A stretch of DNA of 50,015 nt from Verrucomicrobiota bacterium (GCA_023426435.1 JAFAAS010000131.1:1-50015); one strand, 5' to 3'. Shown: positions 1 to 8,741, numbered from the stretch's first letter. Notes: generated from the letters alone by a model not told the origin. Program-made: numbers and translations.

Positions 1-38
1 TTCCCGGATGTTCAAAACGGGGTTGCAACCGGGCGCGC

Positions 39-52
39 GGGGGGGGGGGGGG
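39..52. repeat. Homopolymer run of 14 G
   Basis: Fourteen consecutive G lie about 45 bases before the probable menB start and are followed by more G-rich sequence. The run is read directly. Long G runs can slip in replication and change promoter spacing, but may also be assembly or sequencing artefacts; I cannot tell which from one sequence. Confidence 0.7.
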
Positions 53-98
53 CGGGCGGGGCATGGACAACCGAAGAAAAAGACGCCACGGTGCGCGG

Positions 99-932
99 AT
101 GATCCCCGATTGGAAGACGGCGAAAACTTACACGGATATTCTGTATCAGAAGGCGGGCGGTATCGCGAAGGTGACGATCAACCGGCCGGAGAAGCGCAAT
201 GCGTTTCGGCCGCTGACTGTATCCGAAATGTATGACGCGTTCAGCGATGCGCGGGAGGATCCGAAGATCGGCGTGGTGCTGCTAACGGGCGCGGGGCCGC
301 ACACGGATGGCAAGTATGCGTTTTGCGCCGGTGGAGATCAGAGCGTGCGCGGACATGCGGGCTACATCGGCGAAGACGGCGTGCCGCGGTTGAACGTGTT
401 GGACTTGCAGAAACTGATTCGCTCGATGCCGAAAGTGGTGATCGCGCTCGTGGCGGGTTATGCGATTGGCGGCGGGCATGTGTTGCACGTCGTGTGCGAC
501 CTGAGCCTCGCGGCGGACAATGCGATCTTCGGGCAAGTCGGGCCGAAGATGGGAAGCTTCGATGGCGGATTTGGGTCGAGCTATCTGGCGCGCGTGGTCG
601 GGCAGAAGAAGGCGCGCGAGATCTGGTTTTTGTGCCGCCAGTATGGAGCGCAGGAAGCGCTGGACATGGGGCTGGTGAACAAAGTCGTGCCGGTGGCGGA
701 ACTCGAAGCGGAAGGCGTGAAATGGGCGGAGGAGATTTTGCAGAAGAGTCCGCTCGCGATCCGATTGTTGAAGAGCGGATTCAACGCGGAGCTCGACGGG
801 CAGGCGGGGATTCAGGAACTCGCGGGGAATGCGACCTTGCTCTATTACATGAGCGAGGAAGCGAAGGAGTTTCACTCGGCGCAGCGGGAGAAGCGGAAGC
901 CGGAGGCGCGGAAGTTTCCTTGGTTGCCCTGA
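99..932 (+). CDS. menB: 1,4-dihydroxy-2-naphthoyl-CoA synthase (MenB)
   Basis: Crotonase-fold enzyme that closes the ring of o-succinylbenzoyl-CoA to DHNA-CoA in menaquinone synthesis; cytoplasmic. The 277-residue product matches the family length. MenB-type signatures are visible: CAGGDQSVRG in the first oxyanion-hole region, GGGHVLH in the middle, and the GSFDGGFGSSYLAR / KKAREIWFLCR block that separates MenB from ordinary enoyl-CoA hydratases. I chose ATG 99 (MIPDWKTAKTY) because the 12 residues upstream of it in the same frame are basic and unlike the family; ATG 63 is possible. It stands alone here, 31 kb from menC-menE. The 14-G run lies just upstream. Confident in function, less so in the exact start. 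Confidence 0.93.
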   Translation: MIPDWKTAKTYTDILYQKAGGIAKVTINRPEKRNAFRPLTVSEMYDAFSDAREDPKIGVVLLTGAGPHTDGKYAFCAGGDQSVRGHAGYIGEDGVPRLNVLDLQKLIRSMPKVVIALVAGYAIGGGHVLHVVCDLSLAADNAIFGQVGPKMGSFDGGFGSSYLARVVGQKKAREIWFLCRQYGAQEALDMGLVNKVVPVAELEAEGVKWAEEILQKSPLAIRLLKSGFNAELDGQAGIQELAGNATLLYYMSEEAKEFHSAQREKRKPEARKFPWLP

Positions 933-986
933 GGTAAGGGCAGGTGGATCGACGGGGTCGGATTGGGGTTGCGAACGCGCTGATTT

Positions 987-1008
987 AGCCCGGCGGGGAC
1001 GCCGGGCT
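987..1008. repeat. Palindromic intergenic element, 9 bp stem
   Basis: AGCCCGGCG, a GGGA loop and CGCCGGGCT form a perfect hairpin, followed by tccacc. It lies in the 247 bp gap between the convergent menB and MFS genes, so it may act as a bidirectional terminator, but there is no T run. It resembles the other GC palindromes of this window. The rest of the gap (933-1179) holds no gene that I can support; a second small palindrome, CCGGCTTAGCCGG, overlaps the MFS stop codon. Confidence 0.6.
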
Positions 1009-1179
1009 CCACCTTAGCCGGAGTCGTGCAGTTGATCGGGTCGGATCGAGGGATCTCGGCGGCCATACGGTGCCCTCCTCACCTCGACGGGCTTCATTCA
1101 GCCCGCCTTCGGTTCGTCGTTCACCGTCTGGTTCGCCGATCTCTCCTAGCTCCTCCGCCTCCAACTGCACGAGTCCGGC

Positions 1180-2580
1180 TTAGCCGGGCAATTGGGCGCG
1201 GCGGGCTTTCAGCTCTTCGTTCATTTCGGCGACGCGTTTGTCGGTGAGCGGGTAGAAGTAGAAGACGACGAGCGAGAGGACGCCGAGGGCGGCGGGGAAG
1301 ATGCTCATCAGGCTGACGATGCTGTGCTTCACTTCCTCGGTCGGCACGACATTGGCCTGGAAGCCGGAGAAATCCATGAGCTGCAGCGCGAAGAAAGCGG
1401 CGAGCGCCCAGCCGATTTTCTGGCTCATGGTGGACGCGGAGAAGACGAGCGCGGTGGTTCGCCGGCCGGTCTTCCATTCGCCGTAGTCGGCGGTGTCGGC
1501 ATACATCGCCCAGAGCAGAACGGGGAGCGGGCCGCCGGTGATGTTACCAAGCACCTCCAGGGCGAAAATCGCGCCGAGCTGGCCGGGCGGGAGGAAGTAG
1601 TAGGAGACGGTGCAGAGGATCGCGAGGGTGAAGAGGGTGAAGAAGAGCGGACGTTTCGCGAAGCGGCTGGCGAGGAAACTGGTCATCAGCACGCCGGCGA
1701 CCGAGGAGGCCTGGCCGACGGTGTTGAAGGCGGAGAGAAGGCCGGTGAGCGTGAAGTTGAAACCGAGGAACGGCAGCGGGGTATCGGGCGAGCCGTTGTA
1801 GATGTAGTATTTGAAATAGTGCGCGGAAACGGAGCTGCGCAGACCGACGAAAAGAATCCAGGTGAGCGTGGTGACGGTGAGGAGAAGCCAGGCGTTATTG
1901 GAAAGCAGGAAGCGAAGATCGCGAAACGCGGAGGTGTTTTCCGTGGCGATGGGTTTGATGCGTTCGCGCGTGCCGAAGCCGGTGATCAGGAAAAGGCCGA
2001 CGGCGATGAGACCGTAAATGACGAAGGCGAGTTGCCAGCCGCGCTGGGGATTGTCGCCGCCGAGGATGTCGACGAGCGGAAGCAACGTGGCGGACACGGC
2101 GACGCCGGCGGAGAAGGCGAAGATGAATTTGACGGAGGAAAGCTGCGTGCGCTCGGCGGCGGTGGTGGTCATCACGCCGAGCATCGCGGTGTAGGGGATG
2201 TTGACCAAGGTGTAGAGCATCATGAGGCCGTTGTAAGCGACGTAGGCCCAGATGAGTTTACCGGTCATGCCGAGGTCGGGCGTGGTGAACGTGAGCACGC
2301 CGAAGATCGCGAAGGGGACGCAGCCGTAGATGATGTAAGGACGGAATTTGCCCCAGCGTGTTTCGGTGCGGTCGGCGAGCATGCCGATGATGGGGTCGTT
2401 GATGCCGTCCCAGATGCGGCTGACGAGAAGCATGGTGCCGAGGGCGGCGGCGGAGATCCCGAAGATGTCGGTGTAGAAGAACGGCAGATACGCCATGAAC
2501 GTCCGCCAGTAGAGGCAGGAGGCGAAGTCGCCGCAGCCGTAGGCCAGTTTCTCGCGAAGCGGGAGTTTTTCCTGAGTCAT
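1180..2580 (-). CDS. GPH-family sugar:cation symporter (MFS)
   Basis: Inner-membrane transporter of the glycoside-pentoside-hexuronide (MelB-like) branch of the major facilitator superfamily; the family carries sugars with H+ or Na+. The 466 residues have about 12 hydrophobic segments. The N-terminus (LREKLAYGCGDFASCLYW) and the following SRIWDGINDPIIGMLADRT stretch with RWGKFRPYI are the classic GPH signature, including the cation-site aspartates. The C-terminus has a second DTADYGEWKTGRR loop, also typical. The gene is monocistronic and convergent with menB. The substrate cannot be read from sequence; no glycosidase gene is adjacent. Confidence 0.9.
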   Translation of the reverse strand: MTQEKLPLREKLAYGCGDFASCLYWRTFMAYLPFFYTDIFGISAAALGTMLLVSRIWDGINDPIIGMLADRTETRWGKFRPYIIYGCVPFAIFGVLTFTTPDLGMTGKLIWAYVAYNGLMMLYTLVNIPYTAMLGVMTTTAAERTQLSSVKFIFAFSAGVAVSATLLPLVDILGGDNPQRGWQLAFVIYGLIAVGLFLITGFGTRERIKPIATENTSAFRDLRFLLSNNAWLLLTVTTLTWILFVGLRSSVSAHYFKYYIYNGSPDTPLPFLGFNFTLTGLLSAFNTVGQASSVAGVLMTSFLASRFAKRPLFFTLFTLAILCTVSYYFLPPGQLGAIFALEVLGNITGGPLPVLLWAMYADTADYGEWKTGRRTTALVFSASTMSQKIGWALAAFFALQLMDFSGFQANVVPTEEVKHSIVSLMSIFPAALGVLSLVVFYFYPLTDKRVAEMNEELKARRAQLPG

Positions 2581-2779
2581 TGGGAATCCGAGGGGTGAAG
2601 CGGGGCGCGTCGGGGGGCGCGCAAGAATGCGACGGAGATAAGGAGGTGAAATTCAAGATGCCCAGCCTGAAACGCCGGGATCGGTTGTGAGAAGGGGCGC
2701 GGGTTGTGGAGATATTTTTCCGCGGATGATGTCGAGTGGCGGGAAGCGTGGCGCGCCGAGCGGTGCCACCCACCAGAAC

Positions 2780-2809
2780 AAAAAAACCGCCGGGTTTTGG
2801 GCCCGGCGG
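2780..2809 (-). terminator. Rho-independent terminator after aldolase gene
   Basis: On the minus strand CCGCCGGG, a 7-base loop and CCCGGCGG form a perfect 8 bp GC stem followed by seven T. It begins about 31 bases past the fba stop, so it ends that transcript before the divergent upstream region of the MFS gene. Confidence 0.85.
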
Positions 2810-2840
2810 CGAGGGAAAGCACGCATGGCGTGCGGAAGAT

Positions 2841-3791
2841 TTATTTCTTCAGGCTGGCGCGGAGATCGTCGAGCTGGCCGGCGGAGCCGAGGAGCTGGTT
2901 GCGCGAGGCGATGAACTTCGCGTATTCCTCGATGAAGATCTTGCCCGGCGGGCGGAAGTCGAACTCGGACGGCTTGTCGCGGAAGAACTCGCGATGAACG
3001 CGGGTCCAGACGAGGCGGCCGTCGGTGTCGATGTTGATCTTGGTGACGCCGAGCTTGGCGGCGGGGAGGTATTCCTTCACGTCGACGCCGGAGGAATCGG
3101 CGATCTTGCCGCCGGCGGCGTTGATGCGGGCAACTTCGTCCTGCGGGACCGAGGAGGAGCCGTGCATGACGAGCGGGAAGCCGGGGAGGCGGCTCTTGAT
3201 CTTTTCGAGCACATCGAAGTGCAGCGATTGCTTGCCCTTGAATTTGAAGGCGCCGTGCGAGGTGCCGATGGCGCAGGCGAGGGAGTCGCAGCCGGTGAGT
3301 TTGACGAACTGTTCGGCTTCGGCCGGATCGGTGAGGGTGGCGTGACCGTCCTCGACCTTGATGTCTTCCTCGACGCCGCCGAGCATGCCGAGCTCGGCCT
3401 CGACGGAGATGCCCTTGGCGTGGGCGCGGTCGACGACGCGCTTGGTGATCTCGACGTTCTTCTCGAACGGATCGTGGGAGGCGTCGATCATCACGGAGCT
3501 GAAGAAACCGGAGTCGATGCAGTCGTAGCAGGTTTCCTCGTCACCGTGATCGAGATGCACCGCAAAGATGGCTTCGGGGAAAATGTCGCCGGCGGCGCGG
3601 ATGATCGCCTCGAGCATGCGCTTGTCGGTGTATTTGCGCGCACCCTTGGAAATCTGGATGATGAAAGGCGCCTTGGAATCGATGGCGCCCTTGAACAGGC
3701 CCATGGCCTGTTCGGCATTGTTGATGTTGTAAGCACCGACGGCGTATTTGCCATAAGCGTGCTTAAAGAGTTGCGCGGTAGTAACGATCAT
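2841..3791 (-). CDS. fba: Class II fructose-bisphosphate aldolase
   Basis: Zinc-dependent aldolase of glycolysis and gluconeogenesis, splitting fructose-1,6-bisphosphate into dihydroxyacetone phosphate and glyceraldehyde 3-phosphate; cytoplasmic. The 316-residue protein shows the class II pattern: AVHLDHGDEETCYDCID with metal-binding His and catalytic Asp, the SVMIDAS strand, EAELGMLGG with the metal-ligand Glu, GTSHGAF and MHGSSSVP phosphate-binding loops, and NIDTDGR. The start at 3791 (MIVTTAQLFKHAYGKYAVGA) fits the family; a 12-residue upstream extension is open but looks unlike it. No strong ribosome-binding site is visible. A terminator follows, so the gene is probably monocistronic. 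Confidence 0.95.
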   Translation of the reverse strand: MIVTTAQLFKHAYGKYAVGAYNINNAEQAMGLFKGAIDSKAPFIIQISKGARKYTDKRMLEAIIRAAGDIFPEAIFAVHLDHGDEETCYDCIDSGFFSSVMIDASHDPFEKNVEITKRVVDRAHAKGISVEAELGMLGGVEEDIKVEDGHATLTDPAEAEQFVKLTGCDSLACAIGTSHGAFKFKGKQSLHFDVLEKIKSRLPGFPLVMHGSSSVPQDEVARINAAGGKIADSSGVDVKEYLPAAKLGVTKINIDTDGRLVWTRVHREFFRDKPSEFDFRPPGKIFIEEYAKFIASRNQLLGSAGQLDDLRASLKK

Positions 3792-3942
3792 AAAGGTGCG
3801 TTTGACGGCAGAGGAAAACGAAGGCACCGGCGCCGGGGAGCGACAAGTGTATTCTCTGCGCGTCTCGTGTCATGGTTGACGCAAAATACGCACACCAGCG
3901 AAGGCGGTGCAAATGGGGTGCGCGGGAGGAGGCGGGCCGAAC

Positions 3943-4863
3943 TTATTCGGGCGAACGCGCGTTGGCGCGACGGGAATCGAACTGGCGGCGCATCGTTTCG
4001 GCGATCTCGGCTTGGGCGCGTTGTTCCTGCTGAAGTTGGCGCAAGGCGTCGAGTTGCGGTGCGGCGAGGACGCCGCGGGCTTGTTCGATCGCGGCGTCGG
4101 TGACGAGGCCGACCGGGCCGATGCGGGGACCGGTGGTGCCGCCGTTGCGATCGAGAATGGAAAGGACGGCGGCGGATTGTTCGGGCGAGAGCGGGGTCGA
4201 GGTGTAGCTGAGGCGCTGCTCGAGGTGGTTCACGGTGGCGCGGACCGGCTGGGTGCGTTCGTAGTGCTGGTATTGTGAATACGAGGCGTCGCCGATCAGG
4301 CCGCGGATGGCGGCATCGATTTCGGCTTCGCCATCGCGAACGAGCGCGGTGATGGCGTCGCGGTCGGTGCGCGGATTGAGGCCTTGGGAGCGCGCGGCGC
4401 CCATGACGTCGTTGCGGACTGTCATGCGTTCGACGAGCAATTCCTTGAACCGCTCGAGCTGGTCGGGGCGGAGATTGAGCGACTTGAAGAGGGCGGCGTA
4501 GCGGGAGTCGAGGCCGGCCTTGCGCTGGATCATCATCAAGCGCTGGACCTCCGGCGTTTCCATGAAGGCGTCGCGGCGAGCGAATCGCGGGTTGTTGGCG
4601 CCGGGGTTCGGGGGAAGGTGGGACGCGTCGACTGCGTCGGATGGAGCGGGAAGGGCGTCGGTTTCGGGTGCGGTCGGTTCCGGAAGAAGGGCGGGCGATT
4701 CCAAGTCGATGGCGGACGCGGCGCGGGTGGCAGCGACCTGTTCACGAATGGGAGCGGCGGCGCGGAGCGAAACGAGCTCGAGATGCTGACGCCATGCGAA
4801 GATGCCGGTCGCGATCGTGGAGAACGCGAAAAGTGCGAGAAGGAGATTTTTGGGCGAGCGCAC
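3943..4863 (-). CDS. Membrane-anchored protein of unknown function
   Basis: Unrecognised 306-residue protein. Residues 5-23 are a hydrophobic segment (LLLALFAFSTIATGIFAW) that is either a signal anchor or an uncleaved signal peptide, so the bulk should face the periplasm. A Pro/Ala-rich linker follows (about 45-95), then a mostly helical, charged region with LRPDQLERFKELLVER and a Gln/Arg-rich end (LRQLQQEQRAQAEIAETMRRQ). No catalytic motif is evident. Similar proteins with one anchor and a helical periplasmic part are common in Verrucomicrobiota. It lies between aldolase and topoisomerase III genes, all leftward, with separate intergenic gaps. Confidence 0.7.
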   Translation of the reverse strand: MRSPKNLLLALFAFSTIATGIFAWRQHLELVSLRAAAPIREQVAATRAASAIDLESPALLPEPTAPETDALPAPSDAVDASHLPPNPGANNPRFARRDAFMETPEVQRLMMIQRKAGLDSRYAALFKSLNLRPDQLERFKELLVERMTVRNDVMGAARSQGLNPRTDRDAITALVRDGEAEIDAAIRGLIGDASYSQYQHYERTQPVRATVNHLEQRLSYTSTPLSPEQSAAVLSILDRNGGTTGPRIGPVGLVTDAAIEQARGVLAAPQLDALRQLQQEQRAQAEIAETMRRQFDSRRANARSPE

Positions 4864-4923
4864 GTCCGAAGGACGTTACCCGGGCGGGCGGGTTACTCAA
4901 GCAGGGCGGGCGCGGTGGCAATC

Positions 4924-4943
4924 GCCCGCAAGCGGGCTCCTAC
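4924..4943. repeat. GTAGGAGCC palindromic element, copy A
   Basis: Read on the minus strand this is GTAGGAGCCCGCTTGCGGGC: a GTAGGA leader and a 6 bp stem with a 2-base loop. A near-identical copy at 45245-45264 differs by one base pair, changed on both sides of the stem (C:G to T:A), which is covariation. It lies between the unknown membrane protein gene and topB. Confidence 0.75.
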
Positions 4944-4972
4944 ATGGAGGCGGGAATGCTCAACGATTATCC

Positions 4973-4997
4973 GTGGCGCGGCGAGCGCGCCACCTAC
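4973..4997. repeat. Palindromic element abutting the topB stop codon
   Basis: GTGGCGCG, a GCGAG loop and CGCGCCAC form a perfect 8 bp hairpin. The next bases on the plus strand are CTAC; read on the minus strand the TAG in them is the topB stop codon. The same arrangement is seen at 18965, 26676 and 45245. Confidence 0.7.
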
Positions 4998-7792
4998 CGT
5001 GGGGGGAATTCGAATTCGGCTTTTTGGCGGTTCTTCGAAAGGACGAGGTAGGCGCTGAACGGCGTCATGCGCTTCGACATGAAGCCCTCGATGAGATTGG
5101 TGCGGCCGTTTTCGAGGAGGTTTTGGACTTCGCCGGCGGGAATCTCTTTGGCGCAAAGGTGCTTCTTCATCGTGAAGACGATGCGGTTTTCCTGGTCGGG
5201 CTTGCGGACGTAGTAAGCGTCGGCGGTTTCGAGGATTTCGCCGCCGAAGTTTTTGCTTTGGCCGATGACCTTCGCCTTGGAGAGATCGGGCGGAGCTTTG
5301 GCTTTGCGGACGATGGGCTTGCCGTCCTTGTCGAGCTTCGGGGCGCGCGGCGGGAATTTCCATTCGGCTTTCTCGCCATTGCGTTCGAAGAAGGCGTCGA
5401 ACGGGCGGCCTTTTTTCGAGATGAAGCCTTTGATGACGTCGGTCTTTCCCTCGGTGACGAGTTTGATGACCTGTTCGCGTTCGATCGGACGCTGGCAGAG
5501 CAGACGGCCGAGACGGAGGGCGGGCTTCCAGCCTTCGCCGTCGGCTTTTTCGCGGAGGACGTAGCTGTTGCCGGCTTCGACGAGTTGGGCGCCGGTGTTG
5601 GGATCGGTCCAGAAAGGCTCGAGTTCGCCGAGGTCCTGTTTGTCGCCGAAGTCGTATTCAGTTTTCCACTTCTGCTTTTCCTCGTCCTTTTTGAGGAGAA
5701 GGACGGCGGAGAAACGCGCGCGGGTTTTGGCGGAGATGAAGCCGTCGAGCGGGCCGACCTTGCCGGTGGTGACGAGCTGGCGGATTTCGTCCTCTTCCAT
5801 TTTGCGGCCGCCGATGACCTTGTAGATCATGAACTCGCCGTCCTGGGATTTGTAGCCGCGGAGGGTTTCGCGGAGCGGCTTGCCGTCGGTGGGCGAAGGG
5901 ATGTCGGTTTCGCGCGCGGCGGAGTCGTCTTCTTCGAAACTCTTCACGCGTTCGACGATGCCCTTCGTCTGTTCGATGACCTCCTGCATGAAGGCGTCGC
6001 GGGAGAATTTGCCATGCTCCATCTGGCGGAGCTTGAACTCCCACTCGCCGGTCATGGCGGGGCTGGTGAGGGCGTCGGTGTGAACGGCGCTGAGGAATTG
6101 CAGGAGCTGTTCGGCCTTGGCGGTGGGGACGAGTTCGCGTTGGGCGCGGTCGAGATATTTTTGGTTGATGAGACCGTCGATGGTGTCGGCGCGCGTGGCG
6201 GGCGTGCCGAGGCCGCGTTCCTTCATGGCTTCGGCGAGCTCCTCGTCGTCGACGAGCTTGCCGGCGCCCTCCATGGCGGAGAGCAGCGTGGCTTCGGTGT
6301 AGCGTGGCGGCGGCTTGGTATGCTCGGCGTGGAGGACGGGATCGAGCGTTTTGGCCTGCGCGGGATTGCCGTCTTCGGCGGTGAGCGCGGGGAGGGCCTT
6401 GGAGTTGGGCGAATCGTCTTCGACGGTGGTCTTGCCGTAAACGGCGAGCCAGCCGGGGTTGGTGAGGACCTTGCCCTCGGTTTTGAAATCGTGGCCGGGC
6501 GCGACGGTGCTGATGCGCGTGGTGACGTCGAATTCGGCGGCGGGGTAGAACGCGGCGACGAAGCGGCGTGCGATCATGTCGAAGACCTTCGCTTCCATTT
6601 CGTCGAGGTTCTTGGCCTCGTGCGCGGTCGGGATGATGGCGAAGTGGTCGGAGATTTGGGCGTTGTTGAAAATGCGCTTGTTGGGGCGCACCCAGCCTTC
6701 GGCGAGGACCTTTTGCGCGTGCGGCTGGAGGTCGTGGTGAAGGGCGGCGAGGGTTTCGCGGACGGTGGGGATGTAATCTTCCGGGAGCGCGCGCGAATCG
6801 GTGCGCGGGTAGGTGATCATCTTGTGCCGCTCGTAGAGCGCTTGCGCGATCTGGAGCGTGCGGCGGGCGGAGAGGCCGAAGCGGTTGTTGGCCTCGCGTT
6901 GAAGCGTGGTGAGATCGTAGAGGCGAGGCGAAGCCTGGGTGCTGGCTTTCTTTTCGTCGGTGACGGAAGCGAGCGGCTGGCCCTGGCAGGCGGCGAGGAC
7001 GGCTTCGGCGAGGGCTTTGTCCCAGATGCGATCGATGCGATCGTGCTCGTCGTTTTCGGCGCGCTTGAAGTTGGCGCGCTGATACACGCCCTCGTAGCGG
7101 CCCTTGGCGATTTCGAAAGTGGCGGTGACGCGCCAGTAGTCGCGCGGTTTGAAGTTACGGATTTCGAGCTCGCGGGCGTAAACGATGGCGAGTGTCGGAG
7201 TTTGGACGCGGCCGACGGACGCGACGTTGCCGGCGCGGGAGCCGAACATGCGCTTGGTGAGGGCGCGGGTGCCGTTGATGCCGATGAGCCAGTCGCTCTC
7301 GCTGCGGCAGCGGGCGGCGTCGGCGAGGCCGGTCATTTGCTCGCCGTCGCGGAGCGTGCGGAAGGCTTCCTTGATGCCCTCGGTGGTCATGGTCTGCATC
7401 CACGCGCGCTTCACGGGCAGTTTGCACTTCGTGAGCTGGTAGATGTAGGTGAAAATCAATTCGCCCTCGCGACCGGCATCGCAGGCGTTGATGACCTGGT
7501 CGATGTCTTTTCGGGCGAGGAGTTTTTTGAGGGCGTTGAAGCGTTCCTTGGAATCCTCGATGGGTTTGAGGCCGAATTTGTCGGGGATGATCGGGAGCGT
7601 TTCGAGGCGCCAGAAGCCGTATTTCTTCTTGTCGATGTCCTCGGGCATCTCGAGTTCGACCAAGTGGCCGAGCGCATACGAAATGACGAACTCGTCGTTT
7701 TCGTAGTGATCGCCTTTCTTGGGAATTTTGCCGAGGGCGCGCGCGAGGTCTGCAGCGACAGAGGGCTTCTCGGCGATGACAAGGGACTTCAT
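4994..7792 (-). CDS. topB: DNA topoisomerase III (TopB-type) with C-terminal repeats
   Basis: Type IA topoisomerase that passes strands through a transient single-strand break; acts on replication and recombination intermediates. The 932 residues begin with a Toprim domain (MKSLVIAEKPSVAADLARAL; INACDAGREGELIF at about 101-114) and carry the active-site Tyr in ITYPRTDSRALPEDY (Y328). After residue about 610 come three related repeats, each with a GEFMIYKVI / SYVLRE / AYYVRK strand, a charged helix and a final GFxSKK or GFISAKTRARF block: topoisomerase C-terminal repeats in place of zinc fingers. The start at 7792 matches the family; an 83-residue upstream extension is Pro/Arg-rich and rejected. 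It is divergent from the hydrolase gene and ends in a palindromic element. Confidence 0.95.
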   Translation of the reverse strand: MKSLVIAEKPSVAADLARALGKIPKKGDHYENDEFVISYALGHLVELEMPEDIDKKKYGFWRLETLPIIPDKFGLKPIEDSKERFNALKKLLARKDIDQVINACDAGREGELIFTYIYQLTKCKLPVKRAWMQTMTTEGIKEAFRTLRDGEQMTGLADAARCRSESDWLIGINGTRALTKRMFGSRAGNVASVGRVQTPTLAIVYARELEIRNFKPRDYWRVTATFEIAKGRYEGVYQRANFKRAENDEHDRIDRIWDKALAEAVLAACQGQPLASVTDEKKASTQASPRLYDLTTLQREANNRFGLSARRTLQIAQALYERHKMITYPRTDSRALPEDYIPTVRETLAALHHDLQPHAQKVLAEGWVRPNKRIFNNAQISDHFAIIPTAHEAKNLDEMEAKVFDMIARRFVAAFYPAAEFDVTTRISTVAPGHDFKTEGKVLTNPGWLAVYGKTTVEDDSPNSKALPALTAEDGNPAQAKTLDPVLHAEHTKPPPRYTEATLLSAMEGAGKLVDDEELAEAMKERGLGTPATRADTIDGLINQKYLDRAQRELVPTAKAEQLLQFLSAVHTDALTSPAMTGEWEFKLRQMEHGKFSRDAFMQEVIEQTKGIVERVKSFEEDDSAARETDIPSPTDGKPLRETLRGYKSQDGEFMIYKVIGGRKMEEDEIRQLVTTGKVGPLDGFISAKTRARFSAVLLLKKDEEKQKWKTEYDFGDKQDLGELEPFWTDPNTGAQLVEAGNSYVLREKADGEGWKPALRLGRLLCQRPIEREQVIKLVTEGKTDVIKGFISKKGRPFDAFFERNGEKAEWKFPPRAPKLDKDGKPIVRKAKAPPDLSKAKVIGQSKNFGGEILETADAYYVRKPDQENRIVFTMKKHLCAKEIPAGEVQNLLENGRTNLIEGFMSKRMTPFSAYLVLSKNRQKAEFEFPPR

Positions 7793-7949
7793 GAAGGGGC
7801 GAGCCGTTAGGCGGCGTGGCGGAGGAGTGCAAGAAATTGTTTCTCGGCGGCGGCGCGAGGCTGGTGGAGGAACGGTGGGAACAAGAGCGGCGTTGGCTGA
7901 GGATTTTGGAGTTTGTCTTTGCGGAGGCGGCGGATGCTGTGCGTGCGCT

Positions 7950-8741
7950 GTGTCGACCGTTTCACTTTCATTTCGCGAACTTGGAGGAGCGGGGAAACCG
8001 CCGCTGATTATTCTCCACGGGTTGCTGGGATCGTCGCGCAACTGGCAGACGGCGGGGAAGGATTTGGCGGAATGGTTTCAGGTGTTCGCGCTGGATTTGC
8101 GGAATCACGGGACGTCGCCGCACGCGGACGAGATGAGTTACGAGGCGATGGTGGCTGACGTGCTGGCGTGGATACAGGAGCGCGGTTTTGCGCGGGTGAC
8201 GCTGCTCGGGCACAGCATGGGAGGGAAAGTGGCGATGCGGCTGGCGTGCCGGCATCCGGAGCGCGTCGAGCGGCTGATCGTGGTGGATATCGCGCCGAAG
8301 GATTATCGCTGGGCGGCGCATCGCGCGGAGTTTGCGGCGATGAACGAGCTGGATCTCGCGCATTTGCAGTCGCGGGCGGAGGCGGAGATGCGGTTCGAGG
8401 CGCGCGTGGACGACTGGGCGATGCGGAAATTTCTGACGACGAATCTGGAGCGAAAGGCGGAGGGTGACGGGTGGCGGTGGGTGGTGAATCTGCCGGTGTT
8501 GACGGGGGCGTTGGAGGAGCTGGAGCGGAATTCGGTGGGCGAAGGAGATCGGTTCGACGGGCCGGTATTGATCGTGACGGGCGAGCGGTCGAATTATGTG
8601 CAGCGGGAGGATTGGGAGCGGACGAAGGTGTTTTTCCCGCGCGCGGAATTTCGCGTGGTGAAAGGCGCGGGGCACAATCCGCACATGGAGACGCGAGCGG
8701 AGTTTGTGCGCATCGTCGCGGAAGCGGCGGAAGTGCTTTAG
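7950..8741 (+). CDS. Alpha/beta hydrolase (YbfF/ABHD11-like esterase)
   Basis: Serine hydrolase of about 263 residues; the family cleaves ester or thioester bonds of small acyl substrates in the cytoplasm. Visible: the oxyanion strand LIILHGLLGSSRNW, the LDLRNHGTSP turn, the nucleophile elbow GHSMGGKVAM, a lid rich in charged helices, and the catalytic His in GAGHNPHMETRAEF. The GHSMGGK motif and the short lid resemble E. coli YbfF. No ATG lies near the expected start; I chose GTG 7950, which begins just before the first strand (STVSLSFRELG), without a convincing ribosome-binding site. Its last four bases overlap the end of the convergent MATE gene. Confidence 0.85.
   Translation: MSTVSLSFRELGGAGKPPLIILHGLLGSSRNWQTAGKDLAEWFQVFALDLRNHGTSPHADEMSYEAMVADVLAWIQERGFARVTLLGHSMGGKVAMRLACRHPERVERLIVVDIAPKDYRWAAHRAEFAAMNELDLAHLQSRAEAEMRFEARVDDWAMRKFLTTNLERKAEGDGWRWVVNLPVLTGALEELERNSVGEGDRFDGPVLIVTGERSNYVQREDWERTKVFFPRAEFRVVKGAGHNPHMETRAEFVRIVAEAAEVL

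Noticed and set aside
28..60. G-rich sequence as a transcription terminator or G-quadruplex
   Set aside because: No hairpin is visible and the run is at the window edge, where I cannot see the upstream gene.
4802..7810. Open frame of 1002 codons on the plus strand over the topoisomerase gene
   Set aside because: It is antisense to a well-supported gene with clear motifs; the translation is rich in Gly, Glu, Val and Asp as expected for a shadow frame in GC-rich DNA. Similar shadows were rejected at 2736-4103, 8471-10210 and 22605-24281.
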